A DNA stretch of 64,000 nt from Buchnera aphidicola (Nurudea shiraii) (GCA_039829955.1 CP140035.1:186001-250000); one strand, 5' to 3'. Positions 1 through 10,828 are shown, counted from the first letter of the stretch. Notes: generated by a model from the letters alone, not told the origin. A program made the numbers and translations.

Positions 1-561
1 TAAGTTAACTAATATTTTTTTTCCATTAATCAGATGTGATCCTTCACCTAACAAATGCCAATAACTAGTCATTTTAATAAGATTGTCATAATATTTTGAA
101 ATATCTTGAGCTCTATTAGATATATTTTTGTTATTTACTATATCATCAAATATTATAGATGGAGTGTTAATAATATTTCTTATAATGTGAGTATATGATC
201 TAGAATGAATAGTTTCTGAAAAAGACCATGTTTCTATCCATGTTTCTAACTCAGGGAGAGAAACAATAGGTAGGAAAGCGACATTAGGGCTTCTTCCTTG
301 AATAGAATCTAATAAAGTTTGGTATTTTAAATTACTAATAAAAATATGCTTTTCGTGGTTTGGAAGATTTTGAAAATCAATTAAATCTTTAGATAAATCT
401 ACTTCTTCTGGTCTCCAAAAAAAAGATAGCTGTTTTTCTGTTAATTTTTCGAAAATTTCATATTTTTGTTGATCGTATCTAGAAACGTTTACGGGTTGTC
501 CAAAAAACATTGGTTCAAAAAGTGGATCGTTTTTCTTTTTAGAAAAAGTAGTATATGTCAT
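1..561 (-). CDS. nrdB: Ribonucleotide reductase class Ia, beta subunit (N-terminal half, cut by window edge)
   Basis: This gene has an open frame from an ATG at 561 down to base 1 (187 codons); the stop lies outside the window. E. coli NrdB is 376 residues, so about half is present. The protein carries the di-iron and tyrosyl-radical site: D85, the SETIHSRSY motif with E116 and H119, and the radical tyrosine Y123. NrdB supplies the radical that NrdA uses to reduce ribonucleoside diphosphates to deoxyribonucleotides in the cytoplasm. It lies 59 bases downstream of nrdA on the same strand, as in the enterobacterial nrdAB operon. It looks intact as far as it can be read. Confidence 0.97.
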   Translation of the reverse strand, partial: MTYTTFSKKKNDPLFEPMFFGQPVNVSRYDQQKYEIFEKLTEKQLSFFWRPEEVDLSKDLIDFQNLPNHEKHIFISNLKYQTLLDSIQGRSPNVAFLPIVSLPELETWIETWSFSETIHSRSYTHIIRNIINTPSIIFDDIVNNKNISNRAQDISKYYDNLIKMTSYWHLLGEGSHLINGKKILVNL

Positions 562-620
562 GTTATGTCTCTTGTATAAGAATAAATATGTTAAAATTTT
601 GTTAAAATGAGATTTAAAGT

Positions 621-2906
621 CTATATTTTACAAGCTCCGTTATTACAATTATTGTTACTATTTAAAGTTAAGAATTCACTTTGATTGTCTTTTGCGTCAT
701 CTCTCGTATTTTGATAATACAGTGTTTTTAATCCTAATTTATAAGCTATTAATAGATCGGTTATTAATTGTTTCATCGGAATCTTTCCATTAGGAAACGA
801 CTTAGGATCATAATTAGTATTAGTAGAAATAGATTGATCTATGAATTTTTGCATAATACTAGCAAGTTGTAAATATCCTATGTTATTTGGCATATTCCAT
901 AATAACTCATAATATGATTTTAATCTCTTATATTCAGGAACAACTTGGCGTAGCATTCCGTCTTTAGATGCTTTTATGCTGATAAATCCTCTAGGAGGTT
1001 CTATGCCGTTCGTGGCATTAGAAATTTGAGAAGATGTTTCTGAGGGCATTAATGCTGATAATGTGGAATTTCGTAATCCGTATTTTTTAATTTTTCTTCT
1101 TAAATAATTCCATTTTAGATGTAGCGGTTCGTTGCAAATATTATCTACTTCTTCTTTATATGTGTCTATAGGAAGTATACCTTGATAATATGTTGTTTGG
1201 TTAAACCAAGCACATGCTCCCTTTTCTTTAGCTAATTCGCATGATGCATTTAATAAATAATATTGTATTGCTTCAAATGTTTTATGTGTTAGAGAGTTAG
1301 CACTTCCATCTGAGTAACGTACTTTATTTTTAGCTAAATAGTATGCAAAGTTAATAACTCCTATTCCTAATGATCTTCTTGATAGTGCAGATTTTTTAGC
1401 TCCTTCAATAGGATAATTTTGATAATCTAATATTGAGTCTAATGCTCTAACGATTAAATTTGATAGTTCTGATAAATCATGAAGGTTTTTTAAAGAACCT
1501 AAGTTAATAGCGGATAAAGTACAGAGAGCAATTTCTCCATTTACGTCATAAATGTCGTTTAAAGGTTTAGTAGGTAATGTAATTTCTAAACATAGATTAG
1601 ATTGTTTTATAGGTGCTAATTTTGGATTAAATGCACTGTGTGTATTGCAATGATCAACGTTTTGTATATATATTCTTCCAGTTGAAGTTCTTTCTTGCAT
1701 CATCAAAGAAAACAAGTTAATTGCTTTTATTTTTTTTTTTCTAATATTGTTATCTTTTTCATATTGAGTATATAGAAGTTCAAATTTTTTTTGATTAGAA
1801 AAAAAAGCATTGTATAAGTTTGGAACATCTGACGGACTGAACAAAGTAATATGCTGATCTAATATCATTCTTTGATACATTAATTTGTTAATTTGTATTC
1901 CATAATCCATGTGTCGTACTCGATTTTCATCTATCCCTCTGTTATTTTTTAAAACTAATAAATTTTCTACCTCTAAATGCCAAATAGGATAGAATATCGT
2001 AGCAGCGCCACCCCGTACACCTCCTTGAGAACATGATTTTACAGCGCTTTGAAAATGTTTATAGAATGGAATGCATCCAGTATGAAATGCATCACCTCCT
2101 CTAATAGGACTTCCTAAAGCTCTAATTTGCCCTGCATTAATTCCAATTCCAGCGCGTTGAGAAACGTATTTTACAATTGCGCTAGTAGTAGCATTTATAG
2201 AGTTTAAATTATCAGCACATTCTATTAAAACACAAGAGCTAAATTGTCTGGTAGGTGTTCTTAGTCCTGCCATTATTGGAGTAGGTAAAGAAATTTTAAA
2301 AGTAGAGAGTGCATCATAAAAATTTTTGACGTACTTTATTCTTATTTTTTTAGGATATGTATGAAATAAACATGCTGATATCATTATGTACAAAAACTGA
2401 GTACTTTCATAAATTTTTTTGGTAACCCTATTTTGTATTAAATATTTACCTTCTAATTGTTTTATCGCTGCATAAGAAAAATTCATGTCACGGTCATGTC
2501 TGATAAAAGAATTCATCTGTGTATATTCTGTTTTAGAATAATCTTTTAATAAATGTTGATCGTATTTTCCTAGTTTTACCATTTTTTTTACATGTTTATA
2601 TAAGATTGGGGGATTAAATTGACCAAAAGCTTTTTTTCGAAGATTAAATACAGATAGTCTAGCAGCCATATACTGATAATCAGGTGAATTTTCAGAAATT
2701 AAATCTGCTGCAGCTTTTATAATGGTTTCATGTATAATAGTGGTTTTTATATTGTTATAAAACTGAATTTTAGATTTAAGTGCAACTTGGGATACAGAAA
2801 TATTTTCAAGATCTTTTGCAGCCCAATTTAGCACTCTATGAATTTTATCGAAATTTATTAATTCTTTTTGCCCATTTCTTTTTGTGACTAGTAATATTTG
2901 ATTCAT
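621..2906 (-). CDS. nrdA: Ribonucleoside-diphosphate reductase class Ia, alpha subunit
   Basis: NrdA is the catalytic subunit that makes dNDPs from NDPs. The protein is 761 residues, the same length as E. coli NrdA. It has the N-terminal ATP-cone allosteric region, the active-site NLCLE motif (radical cysteine C439 in family numbering), the radical-transfer pair Y730-Y731, and the C-terminal redox shuttle cysteines C754 and C759 in NCNNGACKI. The ATG at 2906 matches the family start MNQ. It forms an operon with nrdB downstream. The coding strand contains an 11-A run (1730-1740) that is in frame (RKKKIK), a useful contrast with the broken runs elsewhere in the window. Confidence 0.98.
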   Translation of the reverse strand: MNQILLVTKRNGQKELINFDKIHRVLNWAAKDLENISVSQVALKSKIQFYNNIKTTIIHETIIKAAADLISENSPDYQYMAARLSVFNLRKKAFGQFNPPILYKHVKKMVKLGKYDQHLLKDYSKTEYTQMNSFIRHDRDMNFSYAAIKQLEGKYLIQNRVTKKIYESTQFLYIMISACLFHTYPKKIRIKYVKNFYDALSTFKISLPTPIMAGLRTPTRQFSSCVLIECADNLNSINATTSAIVKYVSQRAGIGINAGQIRALGSPIRGGDAFHTGCIPFYKHFQSAVKSCSQGGVRGGAATIFYPIWHLEVENLLVLKNNRGIDENRVRHMDYGIQINKLMYQRMILDQHITLFSPSDVPNLYNAFFSNQKKFELLYTQYEKDNNIRKKKIKAINLFSLMMQERTSTGRIYIQNVDHCNTHSAFNPKLAPIKQSNLCLEITLPTKPLNDIYDVNGEIALCTLSAINLGSLKNLHDLSELSNLIVRALDSILDYQNYPIEGAKKSALSRRSLGIGVINFAYYLAKNKVRYSDGSANSLTHKTFEAIQYYLLNASCELAKEKGACAWFNQTTYYQGILPIDTYKEEVDNICNEPLHLKWNYLRRKIKKYGLRNSTLSALMPSETSSQISNATNGIEPPRGFISIKASKDGMLRQVVPEYKRLKSYYELLWNMPNNIGYLQLASIMQKFIDQSISTNTNYDPKSFPNGKIPMKQLITDLLIAYKLGLKTLYYQNTRDDAKDNQSEFLTLNSNNNCNNGACKI

Positions 2907-3164
2907 TTTTTTCTTCTAATGTTTAAATTTATTTGTTTGGGTTATTTTAAAATAAATGTTGCTCTATTTCATATTGTAATTATAAATAGTGATTTAGTTA
3001 ACAATACTTAATATAAAGATTATAGAACAGCAAATTCTATTTAATTTTAAAGTCATAAATTAATGTATAATTATTTAATTTTTTAATATGGTGTCAAAAT
3101 ATTAAAACTAATGTTTAAAATATATTTATTTGGAATTTTAAATACGTTTTATTAAATTGATAAA

Positions 3165-5693
3165 TTATAAAAGTGGTTCGTTAGCTTTTTGAACAGCTAC
3201 TACTTTTTCTTTTTCAGAAGTTCTAATTAAAATAACGCCTTGCGTATTTCTTCCAAGTACTCCAATTTCTGATATTCTAGTTCTAACTAATGTTCCTGCA
3301 TTAGTGATAATCATAATTTGATCTTTTTCTATAACTTGCATAGCTCCAATCATAATTCCATTTTTCTTAGTTATTTTTATAGCAATTGTACCTCGAGTGG
3401 CTCTAGATTTTATTGGAAACTCGCAAATTTCTGTTCTTTTTCCATATCCGTTTTCGGTAACGATTAATATATTTCCGATTTTTTTTGGAACTACTAAAGA
3501 AACCACTTTATCTTGTCTTTTTATAGAAATTCCTTTCATTCCAGAAGTATTTCTTCCCATTGTTCTTACAGACTTTTCAGAAAAATGAACAGCTTTTCCT
3601 GCTGCAGTAAATAGCATAATTTTATCTTCCCCATTGGTAAGAGATACTCCAATCAATTCATCGTCATTTTTTAATTTAATAGCAATTATTCCTGTAGTTC
3701 TCGGTTTTTTAAACTCACATAAATTAGTTTTTTTAACCATGCCTTTAGAAGTAGCCATAAAAATGTTTATACTATCTTTATACTCAGAAATTGGCAATAT
3801 AGCTGTAATTCTTTCTTTAGCACTAAGTGGCAAAAGATTTACTATAGGGCGTCCTCGAGCATTTCTACTAGCTTCAGGCAATTGATATACTTTCATCCAA
3901 TATATAATTCCACGACTGGAAAAACAGAGAATTGTATCGTGTGTGTTTGCTACTAGTAAACTTTCTATAAAGTCTTCTTCTTTTGTTTTTGCAGCAGATT
4001 TTCCCTTCCCACCTCGTTTTTGTGCTTCATAGGTAGATAAAGGTTGATATTTTACATATCCAGAATGTGATAAAGTAACTACTACGTTTTCTTGATCTAT
4101 CATATCTGCAATATTGATATCTTTATAACTTCTAATAATTTGTGTACGTCTTTTATCTCCAAAGTGATTTTTAATTTCAATTAGTTCTTTTTTCATGACT
4201 TTGATTAGTTTGTTGGTATCTTGTAAAATATTTTTTAATATTGTAGAGGATTTTTGGAGATTTTCGTATTTTTCAACAAGTTTTGAAAATTCTAAATGAG
4301 TAAGTTTTTGAAGGCGTAATTTTAATATTGCGTTTACTTGTATGGGAGTTAGAAATATATTAGTATTTTTTTCGAATTGAGATTGAAAAATGTTAGATTT
4401 TAAAAAAATATTTTTTGATTTTTCTACATTTTTTAAATTTTTTATTTTCCAACTTTTGGATAACAATGATTTTTGCGCTTCCAATAACGATGTAGAATTT
4501 TTAATTAATGTAATAACTGTATCTATATTATTTAAAGAAATAATTAATCCTTCAAGAATATGTATTCTTTTTTGGACTCTTTTTAGATCAAATAAACTAC
4601 GTTTGGTTATAATTGTTTTTCGATGAGATATAAATTCGTGTAGAATATTTTTTAATGACATAACTTTAGGTTGTCCACGAGTTAAAGCAACCATATTGAT
4701 TCCAAAAGAGATTTGTAGTTGAGTAAGAGTATATAATCTGTTAAGAATTATTTCTGGTTTAGCTTCTTTTTTTGTTTCAATTACTATTCTCATTCCTTCT
4801 TTGTCTGATTCATCTCTTAAACTACTTATTCCTTCAATTTTTTTATCTTTTATCAATTCAACTATTTTTTTAATAACTCGTGATTTATTAACTTGATAAG
4901 GTAGTTCGAAGATGACTAAAGATATTTTTTTGGTTTTTTTTTGAATTTCTATTTTACTTCTAGCTCGGATATGAATTTTCCCCTTTCCTGTTTGGTAAGC
5001 TTCTGTAATTCCTTTACATCCATTAATTATTCCAAATGTTGGAAAATCGGGTCCTGGGATATATTCCATAAGTTTTTTTAATGTGATATTATTATCGTTA
5101 ATAAGAGCAAGACAACCATTTATAACTTCATTTATATTATGAGGTGGAATGTTAGTTGCCATTCCAACTGCAATGCCTGACGAACCGTTTACTAGTAGGT
5201 TGGGTATTTTTGTAGGTAGAACTTCAGGAATTTTTTCTGTTCCATCATAATTAGGAAGGAAATTTACTGTTTTTTTATCTAAATCGCTTAATAATTCATA
5301 TGCTATTTTAGACATTCTTATTTCAGTATATCTCATTGCTGCAGCAGAATCTCCATCTATTGATCCAAAGTTTCCTTGTCCGTCAATGAGAGTATATCGA
5401 AGTGAAAATGATTGAGCCATTCTTACTATAGCGTCATATACAGCGGTATCGCCATGTGGATGATATTTTCCAATAACGTCTCCAACTATTCTAGCAGATT
5501 TTTTATAAAGTTTGTTCCAATCATTGTTTAACGTTTTCATTGCAAATAATATTCTTCTGTGAACTGGTTTTAATCCATCTCTTACATCTGGTAAAGCACG
5601 ACCAATGATTACTGACATAGCATAATCTAAATAAGAATCTTTAAGTTCGTCATTAATATTTGTTTTTATAATTTCTTTTGCAATTTTTTTCAT
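3165..5693 (-). CDS. gyrA: DNA gyrase subunit A
   Basis: GyrA is the breakage-reunion subunit of DNA gyrase, which introduces negative supercoils. The protein is 842 residues (E. coli 875); the shortening is at the acidic C-terminal tail. The catalytic tyrosine is Y122 in AAMRYTE. The quinolone-pocket region [13 protein letters not shown] carries T83 where E. coli has S83, with D87 conserved. The GyrA box QKRGGKG is at residues 558-564, and the beta-pinwheel repeats follow. The start ATG at 5693 has no strong Shine-Dalgarno sequence. It is convergent with nothing and follows nrdA by 258 bases on the same strand. Confidence 0.98.
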   Translation of the reverse strand: MKKIAKEIIKTNINDELKDSYLDYAMSVIIGRALPDVRDGLKPVHRRILFAMKTLNNDWNKLYKKSARIVGDVIGKYHPHGDTAVYDAIVRMAQSFSLRYTLIDGQGNFGSIDGDSAAAMRYTEIRMSKIAYELLSDLDKKTVNFLPNYDGTEKIPEVLPTKIPNLLVNGSSGIAVGMATNIPPHNINEVINGCLALINDNNITLKKLMEYIPGPDFPTFGIINGCKGITEAYQTGKGKIHIRARSKIEIQKKTKKISLVIFELPYQVNKSRVIKKIVELIKDKKIEGISSLRDESDKEGMRIVIETKKEAKPEIILNRLYTLTQLQISFGINMVALTRGQPKVMSLKNILHEFISHRKTIITKRSLFDLKRVQKRIHILEGLIISLNNIDTVITLIKNSTSLLEAQKSLLSKSWKIKNLKNVEKSKNIFLKSNIFQSQFEKNTNIFLTPIQVNAILKLRLQKLTHLEFSKLVEKYENLQKSSTILKNILQDTNKLIKVMKKELIEIKNHFGDKRRTQIIRSYKDINIADMIDQENVVVTLSHSGYVKYQPLSTYEAQKRGGKGKSAAKTKEEDFIESLLVANTHDTILCFSSRGIIYWMKVYQLPEASRNARGRPIVNLLPLSAKERITAILPISEYKDSINIFMATSKGMVKKTNLCEFKKPRTTGIIAIKLKNDDELIGVSLTNGEDKIMLFTAAGKAVHFSEKSVRTMGRNTSGMKGISIKRQDKVVSLVVPKKIGNILIVTENGYGKRTEICEFPIKSRATRGTIAIKITKKNGIMIGAMQVIEKDQIMIITNAGTLVRTRISEIGVLGRNTQGVILIRTSEKEKVVAVQKANEPLL

Positions 5694-6246
5694 AGTTAAA
5701 TATTCTATTTTATTAAATCAAGAGTATAATAATATTATTTAAGTTAAATGGAAATTAGAAAAATATCACTTTATTAGAAGATTGTAAGTTTAAGATTTTA
5801 ATAAAATGATATTTCCTTTATTTTGTATATTTAGTAGTATAATTAATGTAATAAATGTTTTAAATACATAAGTTTTTTAAGACATTAAAATGTAAAGTAT
5901 TAAGAAAAAGTATTTTATAGTTATATTTTGAATATATTTTAAGAATTTTTGTTCTTTAATATATTTAGTTTTCTAAATATTAGTTTCAAAGATAAATTTA
6001 AGCTAGCATAAAATGTTACTTTACAATATCATATGATGTATGCGTTTTTAAGATTAGAACTAGTTTTTAAAATTTGTTTTAAAGTATATATTTTATGTTA
6101 AATATTATTGGATTTGTTTTATAATAAATATTTTAAATTATTTCCACGATAAATCAATTTTTTAAAGATTTTAAATAAATACAATGTAAAATATTATTTT
6201 AATTAGTATTTAAATACGCATAAATAATAATTTTTAACATATATTA
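5694..6246. other. Gene-free spacer between divergent gyrA and the DUF2076 gene
   Basis: This is a stretch of about 550 bases of very AT-rich DNA with only short open frames. It should hold the promoters of the two divergent genes, but no -35/-10 pair stands out from the background. I could not read any eroded gene in it. Confidence 0.5.
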
Positions 6247-6258
6247 ATGGAGTTTAAT

Positions 6259-7059
6259 ATGAGTAATGATGAACAAAAATTAATAGAAAATTTGTTTTCT
6301 CGATTATATCAAACTGAAATTAAAACTTCTAATCGAGATAATGTAGCTGAACAATTAATAAAAGATCTATTAAAAAAACATCCAAATTCGCCATACTACA
6401 TGGCACAAACAATTTTAATTCAGGAAACTGCAATAAAAAAATTAAATGAGAAAATTTCTTTGCTCAATAGTGACAATAATATCAAAACAAAAGAAGATAA
6501 AAAAAATATATCTGGTGGTTTTCTATCCAATTTGTTTGGAACTAAAAAAGCTAAGCATTCTTCAAACGAATTAAGTTCAGATAGAACTTCAAATAATTTA
6601 AAAGATCAAGTAAAAGATTCTCATCTTCATTCATTTCCAACTCAATCTAGAACTAGTATTACCCCCCAAGGTGGAATAGTGGGTAGCAATTCTAATGGAT
6701 TTCTTAGCGGAGCATTACAAACTGCTGCAGGAGTAGCCGGTGGTGTTGTTATGGCTAATATGTTAATGAATCTTTTTCAACATAAAAAACCTGAAGAAGA
6801 AATAATGGATGCAGCATCGGCTCACAATATTGGTTCTTTTCATGACGTTAATCCTAATTCTTTAGAAAATGATTCTGTTCATAATCAGCATATTAGTGGT
6901 GGTGATCCAATTCACAAAGATGATGACGACGACGATGATGATAATGATGATAATGATGATGACAATGATGATGATGATTCATATCAACCTGATTGTGATT
7001 CTTCTGTGGAAGATAATAGCGATAGCGATGATGCTTCTGAAGATGACGATTTTATATAA
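6259..7059 (+). CDS. DUF2076 family protein with poly-aspartate C-terminal tail (Buchnera yba2-like)
   Basis: The predicted protein is 266 residues. Residues 1-75 resemble the DUF2076 (COG3416) N-terminal domain: a helical EQKLIENLFSRL start, then a region ending in PYYMAQTILIQE. A low-complexity linker follows, then a Gly/Ala-rich hydrophobic stretch (AGVAGGVVMANMLMNL) that could insert in a membrane, and a tail almost wholly Asp/Asn/Ser. The ATG at 6259 is preferred over an in-frame ATG at 6247 because GGAG at 6249-6252 lies 6 bases upstream of it. The biochemical role of the family is unknown to me, and I assign none. Gene position between gyrA and the peroxiredoxin gene agrees with other Buchnera. 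Confidence 0.8.
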   Translation: MSNDEQKLIENLFSRLYQTEIKTSNRDNVAEQLIKDLLKKHPNSPYYMAQTILIQETAIKKLNEKISLLNSDNNIKTKEDKKNISGGFLSNLFGTKKAKHSSNELSSDRTSNNLKDQVKDSHLHSFPTQSRTSITPQGGIVGSNSNGFLSGALQTAAGVAGGVVMANMLMNLFQHKKPEEEIMDAASAHNIGSFHDVNPNSLENDSVHNQHISGGDPIHKDDDDDDDDNDDNDDDNDDDDSYQPDCDSSVEDNSDSDDASEDDDFI

Positions 7060-7101
7060 TAATTTAAAATTTCAATTCTATAAGTTATTTTTAAATAAAT
7101 A

Positions 7102-7133
7102 AAACCAGCGATAAATTTATTTTTTGCTGGTTT
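7102..7133. terminator. Hairpin between convergent DUF2076 and peroxiredoxin genes
   Basis: A perfect 8-bp inverted repeat (AAACCAGC at 7102-7109 and GCTGGTTT at 7126-7133) encloses a T-rich 16-base loop. It sits in the 118-base gap between two convergent genes, 43 bases after one stop and 45 bases after the other, and has A/T-rich flanks, so it could terminate transcription from both sides. Confidence 0.6.
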
Positions 7134-7177
7134 ATGTAAAACTTTGATTTTAGATTAATAATTTATAGAAAATATAT

Positions 7178-7777
7178 TTATGAAATATTATGTAAGCTTC
7201 TTAAGTATTTTTTAACTCCACTAGAAGTGGCTTCCATGCTAGGCTTTCCAGGTTTCCAATTAGCTGGACACACTTCTCCATTTTGTTCATGAAGGTGTAA
7301 AGCATCTATCATTCTTATTATTTCGGGGATGTTTCTTCCAAAAGGAAGATCGTTAATTACTTGATGGCGAATTATTCCCATTTTATCAATTAAGAAGGAA
7401 GCTCTGAGTGCTACACCTAATGAGGGATGTTCTATTTCGTATAATTTTTGTATTTCTCTTTTTATATCGGATACCATAGTATATTTTATTAATCCAATAC
7501 CTCCTTGATTAGGATCAGTATGACGCCATGCACGGTGTACATATATTGAATCAATAGATACTCCTATTATTTCGGTGTTTCTTTTTTTAAAATCAGGTAA
7601 ATATTGATCAAAAGCTATGATTTCTGAAGGGCAAACGAATGTAAAATCCATAGGCCAAAAGAATAAAACAGCAGTTTTTCCACGAATATAATTTCTAAAA
7701 TTAAAATTATTTATGATTTCATCATTACATAGAATAGCTGGTGCAGTAAAATCAGGAGCAGAATAGGTTATTAACAT
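7178..7777 (-). CDS. ahpC: Typical 2-Cys peroxiredoxin (Tsa/AhpC family)
   Basis: This enzyme reduces hydrogen peroxide and organic hydroperoxides in the cytoplasm. The 199-residue protein has the peroxidatic motif DFTFVCPSE with C49 and the resolving cysteine C170 in GEVCPANW. The long C-terminal arm and the KPG motif after the resolving cysteine place it in the typical 2-Cys Prx1/Tsa class rather than the AhpC-F pair class. The name tsa is equally used for the Buchnera gene. No ahpF-like reductase is nearby, so thioredoxin is the likely electron donor (inference). The ATG at 7777 is the only reasonable start. Confidence 0.93.
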   Translation of the reverse strand: MLITYSAPDFTAPAILCNDEIINNFNFRNYIRGKTAVLFFWPMDFTFVCPSEIIAFDQYLPDFKKRNTEIIGVSIDSIYVHRAWRHTDPNQGGIGLIKYTMVSDIKREIQKLYEIEHPSLGVALRASFLIDKMGIIRHQVINDLPFGRNIPEIIRMIDALHLHEQNGEVCPANWKPGKPSMEATSSGVKKYLRSLHNIS

Positions 7778-7951
7778 ATATATGTTCTCATTTTGTATAA
7801 TTATGTAATTTTTAATTTATATAAAATTTTACTAATGAATATATTGAATTGTATTTTGAAAATTTATTTTTTAAAAATATATTATATAGAAAAATTTTAT
7901 TTTAATATATAGGATAATATTTTTAATAGGAAGAGATTTTAAAATATTTAT

Positions 7952-8619
7952 ATGAAAAATCATATTATAAGTTGGAAAGATGTATTAAGACAAGAAAAAA
8001 AAAATCTTATTTTATTCATATTATTAAATATCTTTCTAGAATAAGAAGAATAAAAACGATTTATCCCCCTAAAACTGAGGTATTTAGTGCTTTTTCGTTA
8101 ACTAAATTTTCTAATATTAAAGTGGTTATTATTGGACAAGATCCGTATTGCAATAAAGGTCAGGCGCATGGATTGGCGTTTTCTGTTAAAAAAAATGTTA
8201 GAATTCCACCATCTTTGTTAAATATTCAAAAAGAGTTAATTAATGATATTGGAGTTAATTTTCTTTTTAAACATGGTTGTTTAAATAATTGGGCATCTCA
8301 AGGAGTTTTTTTGTTAAATTCTATTTTAACTGTAGAGTCAGGTAAACCAGGTTCTCATTTTAAATTAGGGTGGGAATTGTTTACAGATACAGTGATAAAA
8401 ATAATTAACGCATATCATTTAGGAGTTGTTTTTTTATTGTGGGGATCTTATGCTAAGAAGAAGTTAAAAAACATTTGTTCTCAACGACATTATGTTTTAT
8501 TGGCTTCGCATCCATCACCATTATCGTGCTATAAAGGTTTCTTTGGATGCCGCCATTTTTCAAAAACAAATTTTTTTTTAAAAAGACAAGGAAAGTCTGA
8601 AATTAATTGGTTTTTATAG
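7952..8619 (+). CDS. ung: Uracil-DNA glycosylase, reading frame broken at a poly(A) run
   Basis: Ung removes uracil from DNA in base excision repair. From the ATG at 7952 the frame reads MKNHIISWKDVLRQEKK, matching the family N-terminus, then shifts. The rest (YFIHII...TIYPP onward) is in the next frame, and the break falls in ten A at 7995-8004. One more A gives a 222-residue protein (E. coli 229) that aligns with E. coli WHDVLAEEKQQPYF without a gap. The catalytic Asp in GQDPY and the His of HPSPLS are present. The His of the usual GQDPYH motif is Cys here. A start at the in-frame TTG 7972 would lose the conserved WxDVL segment. Rescue by transcript slippage is inferred. Confidence 0.88.
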
Positions 8620-8690
8620 TTTTTTGCAACGTAGTTATATATTGTTCTGAATATTTTAGAATATTAATATTTTAGAATTTGCAATATATT

Positions 8691-9257
8691 TTATTGTTTT
8701 TGAATTTTTACTGTAGCTTTTCGTATTATTTTACCATGATATATATAACCATCTTTAATTATTTTGGAAACATAACAATTTTTAGTGTCGTTTAAATTTT
8801 GGTTGGATTCAGTTTGGTGCAATAATGGGTTAAATTCTACATTTATTTTTTTTTCTGCTGTTAAATTAAATTTTTCAATTGTATTTGATAATAATTTTAA
8901 GGTTAATAAGATTCCTTTAATTACTTTGTTATTTTTTATTTTAAGTGCATGTACTGTATTTTTTATATTTTTAAAATCGTCTAGTATAGGAATTAGATTT
9001 TTACAAAAAAATTCCAATTTTGTATGTTGTATTTTTTTTATTTTTTTTTCAGTTTCTTTCTTGATATTTTCAATTTCAGCTTGCTCCCGCAATTGTATTT
9101 CCATTGTACTTTTTTTTATATCAGATATACGTTTGTTTAATTCATGAATGTCATTTAATTTATAGTTTTGATTATTGTCGTTTTCAATTTTTTTTATATT
9201 AGAGTTATGATGTTTAACATTTTTTTTTGATTGTATATTTTCATTGTCGTTACTCAT
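8691..9257 (-). CDS. grpE: Nucleotide exchange factor GrpE
   Basis: GrpE promotes ADP release from DnaK. The 188-residue protein (E. coli 197) starts with a disordered, charged segment, followed by a long coiled-coil (about 45-105) rich in K/E/I and the C-terminal beta domain with FNPLLHQTE and GYIYHGKIIRKATV. Buchnera genomes often carry two grpE genes; I cannot tell from this window which paralogue this is. It is divergent from nadK, as in E. coli. No clear sigma-32-type promoter is readable upstream (9258-9378). Confidence 0.93.
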   Translation of the reverse strand: MSNDNENIQSKKNVKHHNSNIKKIENDNNQNYKLNDIHELNKRISDIKKSTMEIQLREQAEIENIKKETEKKIKKIQHTKLEFFCKNLIPILDDFKNIKNTVHALKIKNNKVIKGILLTLKLLSNTIEKFNLTAEKKINVEFNPLLHQTESNQNLNDTKNCYVSKIIKDGYIYHGKIIRKATVKIQKQ

Positions 9258-9378
9258 ATATATATTCCTATTTTATTTTGTTTTTATTAATTTTTACTTA
9301 ACATAGAGAATGTTAAAATAACTTAATATTGTTGCGTTAGTTAATAAATAATAATTTTATTATAGAGGAAGTAATTTT

Positions 9379-10245
9379 GTGAAACAACATTTTCGATGCA
9401 TTGGAATAATTGGATATCCAAGATATTCTAGTGCATTATCTACGCATAAAATTCTTTATAGCTGGTTAAAGAAAAATTATTTTGTTATTGTAGAAGATAA
9501 ATTAGCGGATAAGTTAGATTTTAAAGATATTCAAAAGGATTCGTTATCTAACATTGGCAGACAATGTGATTTAGTAATAGTAGTGGGAGGTGATGGAAAT
9601 ATGTTGCATGCAGCTCGTGTTTTCTCTGGATATAATATTAAAATTATAGGAGTGAATAGAGGACATTTAGGATTTTTAACTGATTTAAATCCTGATACTG
9701 TATTAGAACAATTATTCCTTGTCTTGTCTGGAGAATATATTCAAGAAAATCGTTTTTTATTAGAAGTTAAAGTTATAAAAAAAAATGGATTATTTTTTGT
9801 GGGAAAAGCTATTAATGAAATAGTGTTACATACTGAACATGTAGCTCACATGATTGATTTTAAAGTATATATAAATAATAATTTTGCTTTTTCTCAACGT
9901 TCTGATGGTTTAATTATTTCTACTCCTACAGGATCTACCGGATATTCTCTTTCAGCTGGAGGTCCAATATTAGTTTCTTCTTTAGAAGCTATCGTATTAG
10001 TCCCTATGTTTCCTCATACTTTATCCTCTCGCCCTTTAGTAATCAACAGTTCTAGTACAATTTTTTTGTGTAATATGAAAACTACATCGGAATTGAAAGT
10101 TAGTTGTGATAGTCAGATTATAATACCAGTAGGAAAGAACGATGTAGTTTCTGTTAAGAAAAGTAATGATCTCTTGTGTTTTATACATCCTAAATCTTAT
10201 AATTATTTCGAAGTTTTAAGTTCTAAACTTAGTTGGTCAAAATAA
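9379..10245 (+). CDS. nadK: NAD kinase
   Basis: NadK phosphorylates NAD to NADP. The 288-residue protein (E. coli 292) has the family GGDGNML motif near residue 74, the [10 protein letters not shown] segment, and the conserved [16 protein letters not shown] block. The start is a GTG at 9379 with a good Shine-Dalgarno sequence AGAGGAAG ending 7 bases upstream. It is divergent from grpE and is followed on the opposite strand by ssrA. The gene is also called ppnK or yfjB. Confidence 0.96.
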   Translation: MKQHFRCIGIIGYPRYSSALSTHKILYSWLKKNYFVIVEDKLADKLDFKDIQKDSLSNIGRQCDLVIVVGGDGNMLHAARVFSGYNIKIIGVNRGHLGFLTDLNPDTVLEQLFLVLSGEYIQENRFLLEVKVIKKNGLFFVGKAINEIVLHTEHVAHMIDFKVYINNNFAFSQRSDGLIISTPTGSTGYSLSAGGPILVSSLEAIVLVPMFPHTLSSRPLVINSSSTIFLCNMKTTSELKVSCDSQIIIPVGKNDVVSVKKSNDLLCFIHPKSYNYFEVLSSKLSWSK

Positions 10246-10346
10246 TAGAATTATAAGATTTTTAAAGACAGAGTTTTTAAAATTAGTTATTATTTTTTGG
10301 ATTATATTAATGAAGACATATATAAAAAATTTTATATAACGTATTT

Positions 10347-10705
10347 TGGAGCTGGCGGGAATCGAACCCGCGTCCAAAATTTCTACGACTTTAGTGACTA
10401 CATGTATAGTCTATTATTTTTAAGTACTCTATGATCTTATAGACATGTCATAGATTTTGCTTATTAAATATTAATTTAAGAATATAAGCTTATCTTAAAT
10501 TAGTAAAAAGTCTCTTTTTTGCTGTCTCTATTATCTTTATTTGAAAGAGAAAAAATAAAGAAAGAGAGCTTTAATGCAGTTTATTAAGCTGCTAAAGCGT
10601 ATGGTTTTTGTTTTGCTATTATATTTTTTGGTTTTTTAACGAGGCAAACCATCCTCGACATGCACTTTAGTTTTCAATAATTTTGTCAAATCCAAAATCA
10701 GCCCC
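10347..10705 (-). ncRNA. ssrA: Transfer-messenger RNA (tmRNA)
   Basis: The tmRNA frees stalled ribosomes by trans-translation. The 5' end GGGGCTGATTTTGG (from 10705) pairs with the 3' end CAGCTCC followed by the discriminator A at 10347; the T-arm-like GGTTCGATTCCCGCC is next to it. CCA is not encoded and must be added. The tag frame starts with GCA at 10616 and encodes AKQKPYALAA before two TAA stops (10586-10581). Its C-terminal YALAA is the standard proteolysis signal. The central pseudoknots are AT-rich and were not folded here. A TATAAT -10 box lies at 10719-10714, 8 bases before the 5' end. Confidence 0.96.
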
Positions 10706-10713
10706 TTTTTCTT

Positions 10714-10719
10714 ATTATA
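10714..10719 (-). promoter_or_regulatory. Likely -10 element of the ssrA promoter
   Basis: TATAAT on the minus strand, 8 bases before the GGGG 5' end of tmRNA. The spacing is right for sigma-70, but no convincing -35 box at 16-18 bases was found, and in such AT-rich DNA TATAAT is common. Confidence 0.45.
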
Positions 10720-10828
10720 TAATAAAAAAATATTATTATCTAGTAGTTAAGTTTTAATTAGTTTTTTATATATAATAAATATATAATTTTATATCTAAAT
10801 CTAATTTAGAGGCGTATAGGAATAAAAA

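Noticed and set aside
6869..7102. Met/Ile-rich open frame inside the DUF2076 gene
   Set aside because: It is the +1 reading of the GAT-rich poly-Asp repeat and has no independent features.
7995..8004. Sequencing error as the sole cause of the homopolymer breaks
   Set aside because: It cannot be ruled out from sequence alone, but seven cases with both signs of change, none outside a homopolymer, and in-frame A11 runs elsewhere make the biological reading more likely.
8640..8690. Repeated ATTTTAGAAT units between ung and grpE
   Set aside because: Only two copies of a short AT-rich word; expected by chance in this composition, and the possible stem is weak.
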